A stretch of 64,000 nt of DNA from Pirellulaceae bacterium (lineage in GTDB: Bacteria > Planctomycetota > Planctomycetia > Pirellulales > Pirellulaceae), in NCBI GenBank assembly GCA_020852965.1, contig JADYZV010000099.1, positions 1 through 64,000 of the forward strand. The letters run 5' to 3'. A program made the translations under genes and the position numbers. Positions 35,538 to 43,485 of the stretch are shown here, piece after piece. The first letter of the stretch is position 1, and each line of letters opens with the position of its first letter. The notes below the pieces were generated by a model that saw only the letters and a program-made list of their open reading frames with translations, did not search any database and had not been told where the DNA came from.

Positions 35538-35789
35538 AAGTTTGGTTTGAATCGAATCTTTGGCCTATGAATGAGCCCGAGCGAAAACGGTCATTTCGGC
35601 AATCATTGCTATCCGACCAATCAACCGGCAGAGCCGTCACGTTGCATACCGGCCAAGCCTTGTTTGCGTATTGGTCCGGACACTTTTCTGGCCTGCGCGC
35701 TAGTCGTGTCCTATATTTTCCGTAGCCTGAAATAGCCCAGCTCAACTCTTCTTTTTGCCTGCTACGACAGCGAATTGACGGTATCAACC

Positions 35790-36374
35790 ATGAATCGAAC
35801 TCCCGCCTCAGCATGCTGGCTAACTTGTACTTTGGCCATTGGTTTGGGAGCGTTGGCAGGCTGTTCCGACGAGCCTACGGCTACTCCGACTCCGCATGAA
35901 ACCGCTGTCAGTTCGACGCACATGGGGGACAGCGATGGTGAAAATAGTGTTGAGCCGGGCCAGCTAACGGCAATGATCGGCAGCCTGGGGAGCACCATGC
36001 AAGATCCCTTGGGCTTGGATGCTTCCAGCCAATCGCTGCCAGAAGATCTGCGCGACCCGCTGCTCGCCAATCAAACAACAACCACGCCGTTTCCGGAACG
36101 AACCGACCCGTTTGAGTTCGGCAAAGGAGTCGTGTTTGACGTCCCCGCAGGTAGCGACAACGAGGCGCAGAACATCCGATTGTATGGTTTCGCCGGCGCG
36201 GATCAGCCCAAGGCGATTATCAACATTGACGGAAAAACGAAAATGCTCAGCGCGGGTGAGAAGTGGGGAGTGGTGGAAGTGCTGGAAGTATCCCCTCCCA
36301 CCGTTCGCATCAAGGCCAACGGCATCGCGCGGGTATGGTCGCTGCTGGGACATCACGAGCAAAACGGCTTGTAA
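35790..36374 (+). CDS. Hypothetical lipoprotein with GspC/PilP-like C-terminal segment
   Basis: A 194-residue predicted lipoprotein: signal peptide ending in the lipobox LAGC (TLAIGLGALAGCSDEP). A low-complexity Thr/Pro/Ser linker is followed by a C-terminal segment IINIDGKTKMLSAGEKWG, then VVEVLEVSPPTVRIKANG, which resembles the small beta domain of type II secretion GspC and type IV pilus PilP proteins. This is a weak similarity by eye. ATG 35790 is used; a TTG at 35775 would add five residues. No secretion genes are adjacent. Confidence 0.65.
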   Translation: MNRTPASACWLTCTLAIGLGALAGCSDEPTATPTPHETAVSSTHMGDSDGENSVEPGQLTAMIGSLGSTMQDPLGLDASSQSLPEDLRDPLLANQTTTTPFPERTDPFEFGKGVVFDVPAGSDNEAQNIRLYGFAGADQPKAIINIDGKTKMLSAGEKWGVVEVLEVSPPTVRIKANGIARVWSLLGHHEQNGL

Positions 36375-36663
36375 CCAACCGCTCACGAGTCATGATCCTG
36401 CGTGTGTTTCGCGGTCAATGCGGCTACCATACCTCCCAGTTCGTGAACAGCTACGCCTTGGTTGACCAGCGCAAGCGGATTTAGCTGGGCGAACTGATGG
36501 CTACGCTTCCCATTCCATCAACCGTGACTGATGCCCAAACGGCCCCCCCACTCGGAAACCATTCAAAAAGGGGCTGGATGTGGTGTATACTTTGGGCGAA
36601 TCGAGCACGTTGTCACTTCCAGCTCAGCACAGCGAGCCTTAGCACAGTGAGAAAGGACCTCCA

Positions 36664-37197
36664 GTGAACTCAGCGTCCCCCAATCCGCAGCCTACCGATA
36701 GAACGTCAGACAATGAAGCAAGTGGACATTGGGTCGAAGTTACTTTCGACTGCATGCCGTTGCGGTCTGTCCCGCGCGTCGATGTGCCACTCGACGCGTC
36801 GCCGAAACTGGCCGCCAAGATCCTGCGCGTCAAAACGGCCTTGGAAAAGCATGGCTCACTCAACAGCTACTACCTGCACAACGCCAAATGCATCTATCAC
36901 CTTACCAACGATCCTCAACAGGGAATGATGGAATTCGAATTTGAAGGGGTGGTACTGACCGACGAACGAGACATGCAAGCCCGCAGTTGCGATCTGCTGG
37001 TCGCTCTTAAACGCGAGACGTGCAGTTGGCTCAATCAGTCGATCGTCGATTGGCTGGGCGAAACGGTGCGTCGCAATGTGCTGATCGATTTCAACCGCTA
37101 CATCTCCCAAGGGGATCTTTCGAAGACGCTCGAGCGCATCGAGCAGACGCAGCACGCCAGCGATGAAGCGGGCGGCTTTGTCGGCATGTACTTGTAA
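36664..37197 (+). CDS. Hypothetical protein (177 residues)
   Basis: Not recognised. It starts with GTG preceded by AAGGA eight bases upstream. The protein is soluble, mixed alpha/beta, with CMPLRSVPRVDVPLDASPKL, LHNAKCIYHLTNDPQQGMMEF and FEGVVLTDERDMQARSCDL as the most distinctive stretches, followed by a helix rich in Trp and Arg (CSWLNQSIVDWLGETVRRNV). No membrane helix or signal peptide. Codon use and the ribosome-binding site support a real gene. A family B/C-free, family D repeat cluster begins right after the stop codon. Confidence 0.7.
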   Translation: MNSASPNPQPTDRTSDNEASGHWVEVTFDCMPLRSVPRVDVPLDASPKLAAKILRVKTALEKHGSLNSYYLHNAKCIYHLTNDPQQGMMEFEFEGVVLTDERDMQARSCDLLVALKRETCSWLNQSIVDWLGETVRRNVLIDFNRYISQGDLSKTLERIEQTQHASDEAGGFVGMYL

Positions 37198-37202
37198 TGT
37201 GC

Positions 37203-37287
37203 CCCGACGCTCCGCCGTCGGAAATGAATGTGGCCCGACGCTCCGCCGTCGGACGGAAATGAATTTGCCCAGACGCTCCGCCGTCGG
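37203..37287. repeat. CGACGCTCCGCCGTCGG repeats, family D (three copies)
   Basis: Three copies of the imperfect palindrome CCCGACGCTCCGCCGTCGG at 37203-37221, 37234-37252 and 37268-37287 (third has one inserted base). Single copies lie at 50430-50448 and 56835-56853. Stem CCGACG(GCTCCG)CCGTCGG is partly self-complementary (CGACG/CGTCG). Confidence 0.88.
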
Positions 37288-37326
37288 AATTGCATTTCCG
37301 CACGCAGCTAGCCCCTCGTCGCCACT

Positions 37327-37668
37327 CTAAATCAACTCTGCAGCGCGCTCTGGAGTCAACACGATCTCATTGCCGCTCGCATCGAGCTTACGGCGGCGGC
37401 GGCGTTTGATTTTCGCGTTGCTCCACTCCTTGGTAATCGTCTCGAAGACCTCCGGGGATTCATAGCGCACCACGTTCTTACCTTCGGGAATTGGGCCAAT
37501 CAGACCCCGAAAGACAGGCAAACCGCGCAAAGCGAGGTCAGCACTGCTGTCGTCGACGCCAATCTGCGAGTGCAATTGGAAGATCGGTTCCGACGATGGA
37601 AAGTCGCGGACGCGAATACTGCCGTCACTAGCTCGGGTCACAATGCGAAACGTATCTTTTTTGCTCAT
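37327..37668 (-). CDS. Hypothetical protein (113 residues)
   Basis: Unknown family. The start is ATG 37668 (KKDTFRIVTRASDGSIRVRD). The product is rich in charged residues with a basic patch KIKRRRRRKLDASG and an acidic/hydrophobic C-terminus (VLTPERAAELI). A possible nucleic-acid-binding role is suggested only by the basic run. No membrane segment. The minus strand downstream end lies close to the family D repeats. Confidence 0.55.
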   Translation of the reverse strand: MSKKDTFRIVTRASDGSIRVRDFPSSEPIFQLHSQIGVDDSSADLALRGLPVFRGLIGPIPEGKNVVRYESPEVFETITKEWSNAKIKRRRRRKLDASGNEIVLTPERAAELI

Positions 37669-38323
37669 GAGTCTACAAGTCTCCACGGATGTTGGGGCTG
37701 TTTTACTCCGGCAGCACGTTGCCAGTGGCAGGCAATGGAGTGGCCTGATGCATTGTCAATCATAAAAAAAGGGGGTTCGCCGAAGTGGACGAGGTTACGA
37801 GGCCGCTTGAATCGTTAGCCGTTAACGACTCGGAATACGTTATGAGACTCGTAACCTCGTCCACTACAATCAACCCCAAAATCTACTGTGGACAGAGCAC
37901 TAGCTGGTGCATGGGAGCGTATTTAGCTAGCATCGGCCATTTCGAGTGCTGGGCATGGGCGGTTTTCGTAGCCCCCGCGCGATGCAAAAATCAGGGACAA
38001 TAGCCACACCCCCATTTGGGCCATTCGCTTCATTTCATCGATACAATCCGGAAAAATGGCCCTCGTTTGGAACTTGCAGGAGCCAGTAGTCATCAGAGAA
38101 ACATGGCGTTTCGTTGACAGTTGGTGGAGTGGAATTAGAATCGAGATTGCTTTTTCCCCAATTGCCACATCTTATCCATCCGTCAAGTTTTCCCATTCCG
38201 ACGATATTGCTAAGTTTTGGCACGAAAAAACGGTCCCCAGACGGACTGGGGTAGCACAACCAATCGGTGGCAGCCTCTCCTCCATAGTCATCAGCAGCGA
38301 TACGATTTTAAGGACGTTGAAAA
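37669..38323. other. Long spacer ahead of the giant surface-protein gene
   Basis: 655 bases with no convincing gene. It holds one family A palindrome (37784-37867). A 99-codon plus frame at 38056-38355 overlaps the start of the giant gene and lacks protein-like composition. AAGGA at 38311 is the ribosome-binding site of the gene at 38324. Confidence 0.6.
37784..37867. repeat. Dispersed palindromic repeat, family A
   Basis: Left arm 37784-37801 (AGTGGACGAGGTTACGAG) and right arm 37846-37867 (GACTCGTAACCTCGTCCACT, then AC) are inverted copies with a 44-base loop. This copy sits between divergent genes, unlike the copy after the MMPL gene. Confidence 0.85.
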
Positions 38324-41300
38324 GTGAAATCACGCAAACCTGCCAAGGTATCTAAGAAATCCCGACGCGCCGACCGGCACCGCAAATCCCTGAGTGGTGC
38401 GCTGCGCTTGTTCGAGACCTTGGAAGACCGCAAGCTGCTAACCGTAGCGCCCTGGAGCGATGGACTCTACTACCCTCCCACGTTAGCGACTACTGGATTG
38501 CTACGAGTCGGGACGTCGGTTGCCGATATCAAAGCCATCAGCGCAGTGCAGTATGGCAACGCGGCACCACCGAGCGGCATGTCCGGGGAGGGCACACAGC
38601 CCTTCATCAATACGCTCGAAGTGGAACCCAACAACAACGCCAGTCAAGCTCAGTTTATCAATTTAGGAACGGGTCCTGGCCAGAGCGACGGCGTGACTGT
38701 TGTTGGCTCACTGCCACTGCCTAGCGCCGCGCCAGGGCTTGGCTTGGATGAAGACTACTATGCCTTCGATTTGCGTATTGGCGACATTCTCGATGCGCGG
38801 GTCGATGGCACATTGAATGCCGTTTTCGATCTTTCCATTCAGAACGCTAACCGGCAAGAGGTTCTAGGTTCGAGCATCTCGATGTCGAGTGTCGGCGTTT
38901 ACCCTGCCAGTAGCCCGCTTAGTTTGACCGGGACTCCCAACGCCGATTTGGCGTTCGTAGTGCCTCAAACGGGCCGCTATTATGCGCGAGTCAGCGACGG
39001 TGACTCAGCCTACTCACTCACGATGCGGGTGCGCCGCCCGGTGCTGGAGTCGGAAGCGGTTGGGACCAAACAGAAGATCTTTCTTGACTTCGACGGCGCG
39101 TTCGTGCGACGCGAGGTTTTTGGGGCTGGGACACCGGGAACAGCGCGTCTATCGCCACTTTCAAGTTTCCTTACTGGCTGGGGGCTTTCAGCCGCCGACG
39201 AGAATCGCATTATCGATCGAGTGGTCGCCGAGTTCACTCAGCAATTTAATTCCAATAGCTCCATTTCGGTTCTGGGTTTTAACGGGGACTACAACGCCAC
39301 CGCTGCACCAGGCCAGTTCGGCGTTGAAATCCTTAATAGTCGTGACAACCCCGATGTGTTTGGCCAGCCGAATGTTACGCGCTTGATCATCGGTGGCACG
39401 GTGGGTGAGTTTGGATTCAGTACTATAGGACTGGCGCAGAGTATCGACGTAGGGAATTTTGCGACCTCGGAGACTGCCGTAATACTTCTGGATGGCATCC
39501 AATCTGATTTCGTCGACTTCGTGCCTCGCGCGGCCAACAAGTCGGCTGAAGATGTGATTGTCAAAGCGATTGCCAATGTGGCAGTGCACGAACTGGGGCA
39601 CCTGACCGGTGCCTGGCATACCAACAATGCGAATGCATTGAAGCAGATCATGGACTCTGGCGGAACGCTCGCTGCCAACTCCGGCTTGCTTGGGGCAGGC
39701 GCGGATGGCATTTTTGGCACCGCGGATGACGTAGTCCCTGGCTTCGGCACCGATGCCTATGCTTTGGGGGCAGGCGTTTTCGGCATGCAGAATAGTGCCG
39801 TGCTGATGGCCTATGGTCTCGCGACCGGAACCGCCGGAGGCGCTGTGATCAAGGGGAATGTTTATCAAGACACGAATTCCAATCGAGTGCGCGACGCAGG
39901 CGACCTGCCGCTGGTCTCGGTGGTGATCTACAACGACGCCAATAACAACGCCAAACGCGACGCGGGCGAGCTGAGCACCGCTACCGATGTCAATGGCAAT
40001 TATCAAATGACTGTGCCAGCCGGCGTGTACACCCTGCGCGAATTGACACCGGCCGGGCAAAAGCTGGTCTCGCCCGCAAGCCTTACCCATGTCGTTAGCG
40101 TGACCAACAACCAAACGGTAGCCGGACGCGATTTCATTAATGAAAAAGTCAATCCGGTCGCCACGGGATACAAATGGAATGACTTCAATGGCAATGGCAT
40201 TCGCGATATTGGCGAGCCCGGCATTAAAGATGTCTATATCTATGTCGACTTGGACTTGGATGGCCGCATCGACATCGGCGAACCGGCTGCGAAAACCAAC
40301 GCCGATGGATCGTACAAGCTCACCTTCCCCGGGCCGGGCATGTACTCCGTTAAAGAAGTACTGGAGCCCGGCTTCACGCAGACCTTGCCTGGAGCGGCTG
40401 CTGGATTTCAATACGTCGTCACTCTCACCGGCAATCCAACGACCGACGCGGCAAGTCTATCGGGATTGAACTTTGGCAACAACATCACGGTCGACTACGG
40501 CGACGCACCAGCGACTTATGGTATTGCATCGAGCGGCTTCAAATCGGGATTAACTTTAGGGACTCTGTGGGACTCGGAAGCAGCATCTCTATTCTCGCCC
40601 GACGCTCGAGGCGACGACAACGACAAAATCGACGATGAAGATGGCATCGATCTGAGTACGGTTCGCCCGCTCATTGCCGGCAGCAGTAACAACCCGATCA
40701 CGGTAATGACCACCAACACGACCGGTCAGACCGCCTACTTGCAGGCTTGGATCGACTTCAATGGCAACGGTGTCTTCACCGATCCAGGTGAACAGGTTGT
40801 TACCAATCAGCCTGTAGCCGGAACCGCTTTGCCGCCCTTTAATGTCTCGGTGCCTGCCACGGCGACCATAGGCAACACGTTCGCCCGTCTGCGACTGAGT
40901 ACCGCTCAAAATATTGGACCAACAGGTCAGTCGATCGATGGGGAAGTCGAAGACTACGCCATTGCCATTCGTCCCGACTCCTCAAGTCTGGCCATCGACG
41001 ATACGGCCACGGTCCGTCGCAATTCGGTACTCAATCCAATCGATGTGTTGGCCAACGACATTCGCATTGGCAACGAAACGCTGGAGGTGGTCAATGTCAG
41101 CGGCTCTGCGGCTGGTGGCTTGGTTACCTTTACTCCCACGGGAGTCTTATATACGCCACCGGCAGGTTTTATCGGCACCGATACGTTTACCTATCAAGCG
41201 CGCACTTCTTCGGGAGAAATCTACCCTGCTGCCACCGTCACGGTGACAGTCGCGCTGTTCTTTGACAATCCCTTTGCTATTGATGACAGTTTCGATGTCC

Positions 41301-43342
41301 CCACCAATGCGATCGATTTCCCGCTGAATGTTGTGGCCAACGACATTGAAGGAGAAAACGGTGCGCTGTCGATCGTCTCGGTGACACAACCCGACAAAGG
41401 CGGAAACCTATCGATCGCCACCGGCAACAAATCGCTGCGTTACACGCCCAGCCGTGACTTTGGGGGGACCGAGTTCTTCACCTACACCGTCTCCGACGCC
41501 GCCGGCAAAACCTCGATCGCCCGGGGGACGATTCACACGCTGCCTGGCGATCGCACCGATGACAAGTTGCAGATTCGCCTGGTCGCGACCGACTTGGCAG
41601 GCAATCCCATCGCACGAATTCAGCAAGGACAGCAGTTTAAGGTCGACATGTACGTCGACGACCTGCGTTACCATGTCAATGACCCGCTCAAGGGCACGGA
41701 TCCACCCAATCCCAGCCCAACATTGGACGCCGGCGTATTTGCCGCCTACACCGACTTGCTCTACAACTTGCAATTGGTTTCAACGGTGGCGGCAAATTCC
41801 AGCACGCCGAGCGGATTTAACTTTGCGGTCAACTTCTTCAATAACTACCAAAATGGCTTGACCGGCGATGCCGCGATCCCCGGTATCATCGACGAATTGG
41901 GAGCGTTCTTTGATGGCAGCACCATGAATCGCCCCGACCCGGTACGATTGGCATCGGTGACGTTCCAAGCCAAAACACCCGGGATCGCGCGTTTCTTGGC
42001 TGATCCCGCCGATGCGAATCCAGCTTCCAACTCAATATTGTTTGATACTTCCGCCACCCCAGTACCCGCAGATCAAGTCCGCTACTTGGGAGCGGACATT
42101 GAGATTGTCGGCGATGGCGTGGTCTTCCCAGCCGCCGTTGATGATAGTCCCAGCGCCGTCGTGCCTGCCAACGCCGTGCAGTTTCCGATCGACGTGTTGG
42201 CCAATGACCTGCCTGGATCGTCTGGCCCACTGACGCTCAAGCCGACCGGATTGGGCTCGCCACTCAACGGGACGGTTGTCGTCAGTGGCAATCGAGTCCT
42301 ATATACACCTCGCCTGGGCTTCACCGGTTCCGATCAGTTTACCTACACTGCGGTCGATACGGTGGGGAACGAAAGCATTGCGAAGGTGACACTCAAGGTG
42401 GGCAATAATACGGCCGCCGATGACATTGTATCGCTGCCGCTACGAGTCACCGATCTAAGTGGTGCACCGATCACACAAGTCAGTGTCGGGCAGCAGTTCC
42501 AATTGCGTGGCTACGTGCAGGATCTCCGCACCACGGGCTCGGACTTGGGAGTATTTGCCGCCTACCAAGACGTGATCTATTCGTCCGCATTGACCAGCCC
42601 TGTGTCGAGCACCACCAACCCACTAGGCTTCCAGGTAACTTTCGGACCGAACTACCAACGCGTTCTTGAAGGAGACGTGCTGACACGCGGCCTATTCAAT
42701 GAGATTGGAGCCGTGGCGACCTCCGATACCCCGACAAACTATGGAACGACTGAGCAGTTGTTGTTCACGATCACGCTGACGGCCAACGCGCTCGGCAATG
42801 CGACTTTTGTTGGCGACCCTGCCGACATCTCACCGCTGCACGACACGCTGACTTTCCAACCAGTCACCCCCGTCCCATTTGGCCAAGTTCGCTTTGGCCT
42901 GGCTTCGGTCAACATCGTGGGAGTAACGACTTTCGGTGGAGCGGGCGGCGAGTTCACCAACAACAATAGCCCGCTCGATGTCAATGCAGACGGCTTTGTT
43001 TCACCCATTGATGCCTTGGTTATTATCAACGCACTCAACTCTGGTGGCGCTCGTTCGTTGATGAGTGGTTTGGGCGGCGAAGGGGAAGGGGCCAACCGCT
43101 TCTTCATCGATACCAACGGCGATGGATTTCTCAGCCCCATGGATGTGCTCGGCGTCATCAACTACCTCAATACGAATTCTGGTCAAGGAGCTGTCGGTGA
43201 GGGCGAGGGGAGTCGTTCGAGCGAACCCCTTGCGGCTAGCGATGCCGTCTACTCCGATGATCTGTTTGACGATGGAGTCGATGAACTGATCGGACAACTT
43301 GCACCTGACATCGAGCAGACGTGGAAGAAGCAAAGGGTGTAG
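38324..43342 (+). CDS. Giant surface protein: LEPR-type anchor, metzincin motif, SdrD/CNA-B, GEVED, cadherin-like, cohesin-like and dockerin modules
   Basis: A 1672-residue protein. A basic N-terminus is followed by the planctomycete surface motif FETLEDRKLL (about residue 30). Next come a PPC-like domain (about 100-235), a metalloprotease-like region with HELGHLTGAWH at 422-432 (the metzincin HExxHxxGxxH zinc site), two SdrD/CNA-B-like units (about 510-590 and 613-690), a GEVED domain (about 805-885), Ig/cadherin-like units with DVLAND motifs, two repeated modules beginning LRVTDLxGxPI...GQQF that look cohesin-like, and C-terminal dockerin Ca-binding repeats (DVNADGFVSPIDALVIINAL; DTNGDGFLSPMDVLGVINYL). 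GTG start with AAGGA upstream. Likely a secreted, wall-attached, multi-module protein. Confidence 0.88.
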   Translation: MKSRKPAKVSKKSRRADRHRKSLSGALRLFETLEDRKLLTVAPWSDGLYYPPTLATTGLLRVGTSVADIKAISAVQYGNAAPPSGMSGEGTQPFINTLEVEPNNNASQAQFINLGTGPGQSDGVTVVGSLPLPSAAPGLGLDEDYYAFDLRIGDILDARVDGTLNAVFDLSIQNANRQEVLGSSISMSSVGVYPASSPLSLTGTPNADLAFVVPQTGRYYARVSDGDSAYSLTMRVRRPVLESEAVGTKQKIFLDFDGAFVRREVFGAGTPGTARLSPLSSFLTGWGLSAADENRIIDRVVAEFTQQFNSNSSISVLGFNGDYNATAAPGQFGVEILNSRDNPDVFGQPNVTRLIIGGTVGEFGFSTIGLAQSIDVGNFATSETAVILLDGIQSDFVDFVPRAANKSAEDVIVKAIANVAVHELGHLTGAWHTNNANALKQIMDSGGTLAANSGLLGAGADGIFGTADDVVPGFGTDAYALGAGVFGMQNSAVLMAYGLATGTAGGAVIKGNVYQDTNSNRVRDAGDLPLVSVVIYNDANNNAKRDAGELSTATDVNGNYQMTVPAGVYTLRELTPAGQKLVSPASLTHVVSVTNNQTVAGRDFINEKVNPVATGYKWNDFNGNGIRDIGEPGIKDVYIYVDLDLDGRIDIGEPAAKTNADGSYKLTFPGPGMYSVKEVLEPGFTQTLPGAAAGFQYVVTLTGNPTTDAASLSGLNFGNNITVDYGDAPATYGIASSGFKSGLTLGTLWDSEAASLFSPDARGDDNDKIDDEDGIDLSTVRPLIAGSSNNPITVMTTNTTGQTAYLQAWIDFNGNGVFTDPGEQVVTNQPVAGTALPPFNVSVPATATIGNTFARLRLSTAQNIGPTGQSIDGEVEDYAIAIRPDSSSLAIDDTATVRRNSVLNPIDVLANDIRIGNETLEVVNVSGSAAGGLVTFTPTGVLYTPPAGFIGTDTFTYQARTSSGEIYPAATVTVTVALFFDNPFAIDDSFDVPTNAIDFPLNVVANDIEGENGALSIVSVTQPDKGGNLSIATGNKSLRYTPSRDFGGTEFFTYTVSDAAGKTSIARGTIHTLPGDRTDDKLQIRLVATDLAGNPIARIQQGQQFKVDMYVDDLRYHVNDPLKGTDPPNPSPTLDAGVFAAYTDLLYNLQLVSTVAANSSTPSGFNFAVNFFNNYQNGLTGDAAIPGIIDELGAFFDGSTMNRPDPVRLASVTFQAKTPGIARFLADPADANPASNSILFDTSATPVPADQVRYLGADIEIVGDGVVFPAAVDDSPSAVVPANAVQFPIDVLANDLPGSSGPLTLKPTGLGSPLNGTVVVSGNRVLYTPRLGFTGSDQFTYTAVDTVGNESIAKVTLKVGNNTAADDIVSLPLRVTDLSGAPITQVSVGQQFQLRGYVQDLRTTGSDLGVFAAYQDVIYSSALTSPVSSTTNPLGFQVTFGPNYQRVLEGDVLTRGLFNEIGAVATSDTPTNYGTTEQLLFTITLTANALGNATFVGDPADISPLHDTLTFQPVTPVPFGQVRFGLASVNIVGVTTFGGAGGEFTNNNSPLDVNADGFVSPIDALVIINALNSGGARSLMSGLGGEGEGANRFFIDTNGDGFLSPMDVLGVINYLNTNSGQGAVGEGEGSRSSEPLAASDAVYSDDLFDDGVDELIGQLAPDIEQTWKKQRV

Positions 43343-43369
43343 GCCGCTAGAATCCATTTGACAATACGA

Positions 43370-43410
43370 AAACGGCCTCGCAGTGAAATCACTCCGAGGC
43401 CGTTTGACTT
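43370..43410. terminator. Bidirectional rho-independent terminator
   Basis: Stem 43370-43380 (AAACGGCCTCG) pairs perfectly with 43395-43405, with an inner AGTG/CACT stem, followed by GACTTTTT. It lies 28 bases after the giant gene stop and before the end of the convergent BBP7 gene, so it can serve both. Confidence 0.85.
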
Positions 43411-43485
43411 TTTACGCGATTGCAGTTGCTAGCGGGGGTTTGCTACCTACGCAATTCATTTTCCGCCGGAAACCGAACGCGGAGC

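Larger units (their letters stand above)
35218..35789. other. Spacer between divergent genes with simple and dispersed repeats
   Basis: A 572-base gene-free stretch holding a heptamer tandem repeat (35376-35424) and a diverged end of the nested inverted-repeat element (35501-35537), both listed. Short reading frames here show no protein-like content. Confidence 0.55.

Noticed and set aside
37203-37287. Possible CRISPR array
   Set aside because: Only three copies of a 19-base palindrome with 12-15-base gaps; copies are also dispersed elsewhere and no cas gene is present.
38056-38355. 99-codon plus-strand frame before the giant gene
   Set aside because: Overlaps the start of the real gene in another phase and has no protein-like features or ribosome-binding site.
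39188-40411. 407-codon minus-strand frame
   Set aside because: Opposite the giant surface protein, whose modules are clear; the minus frame has no recognisable domain.
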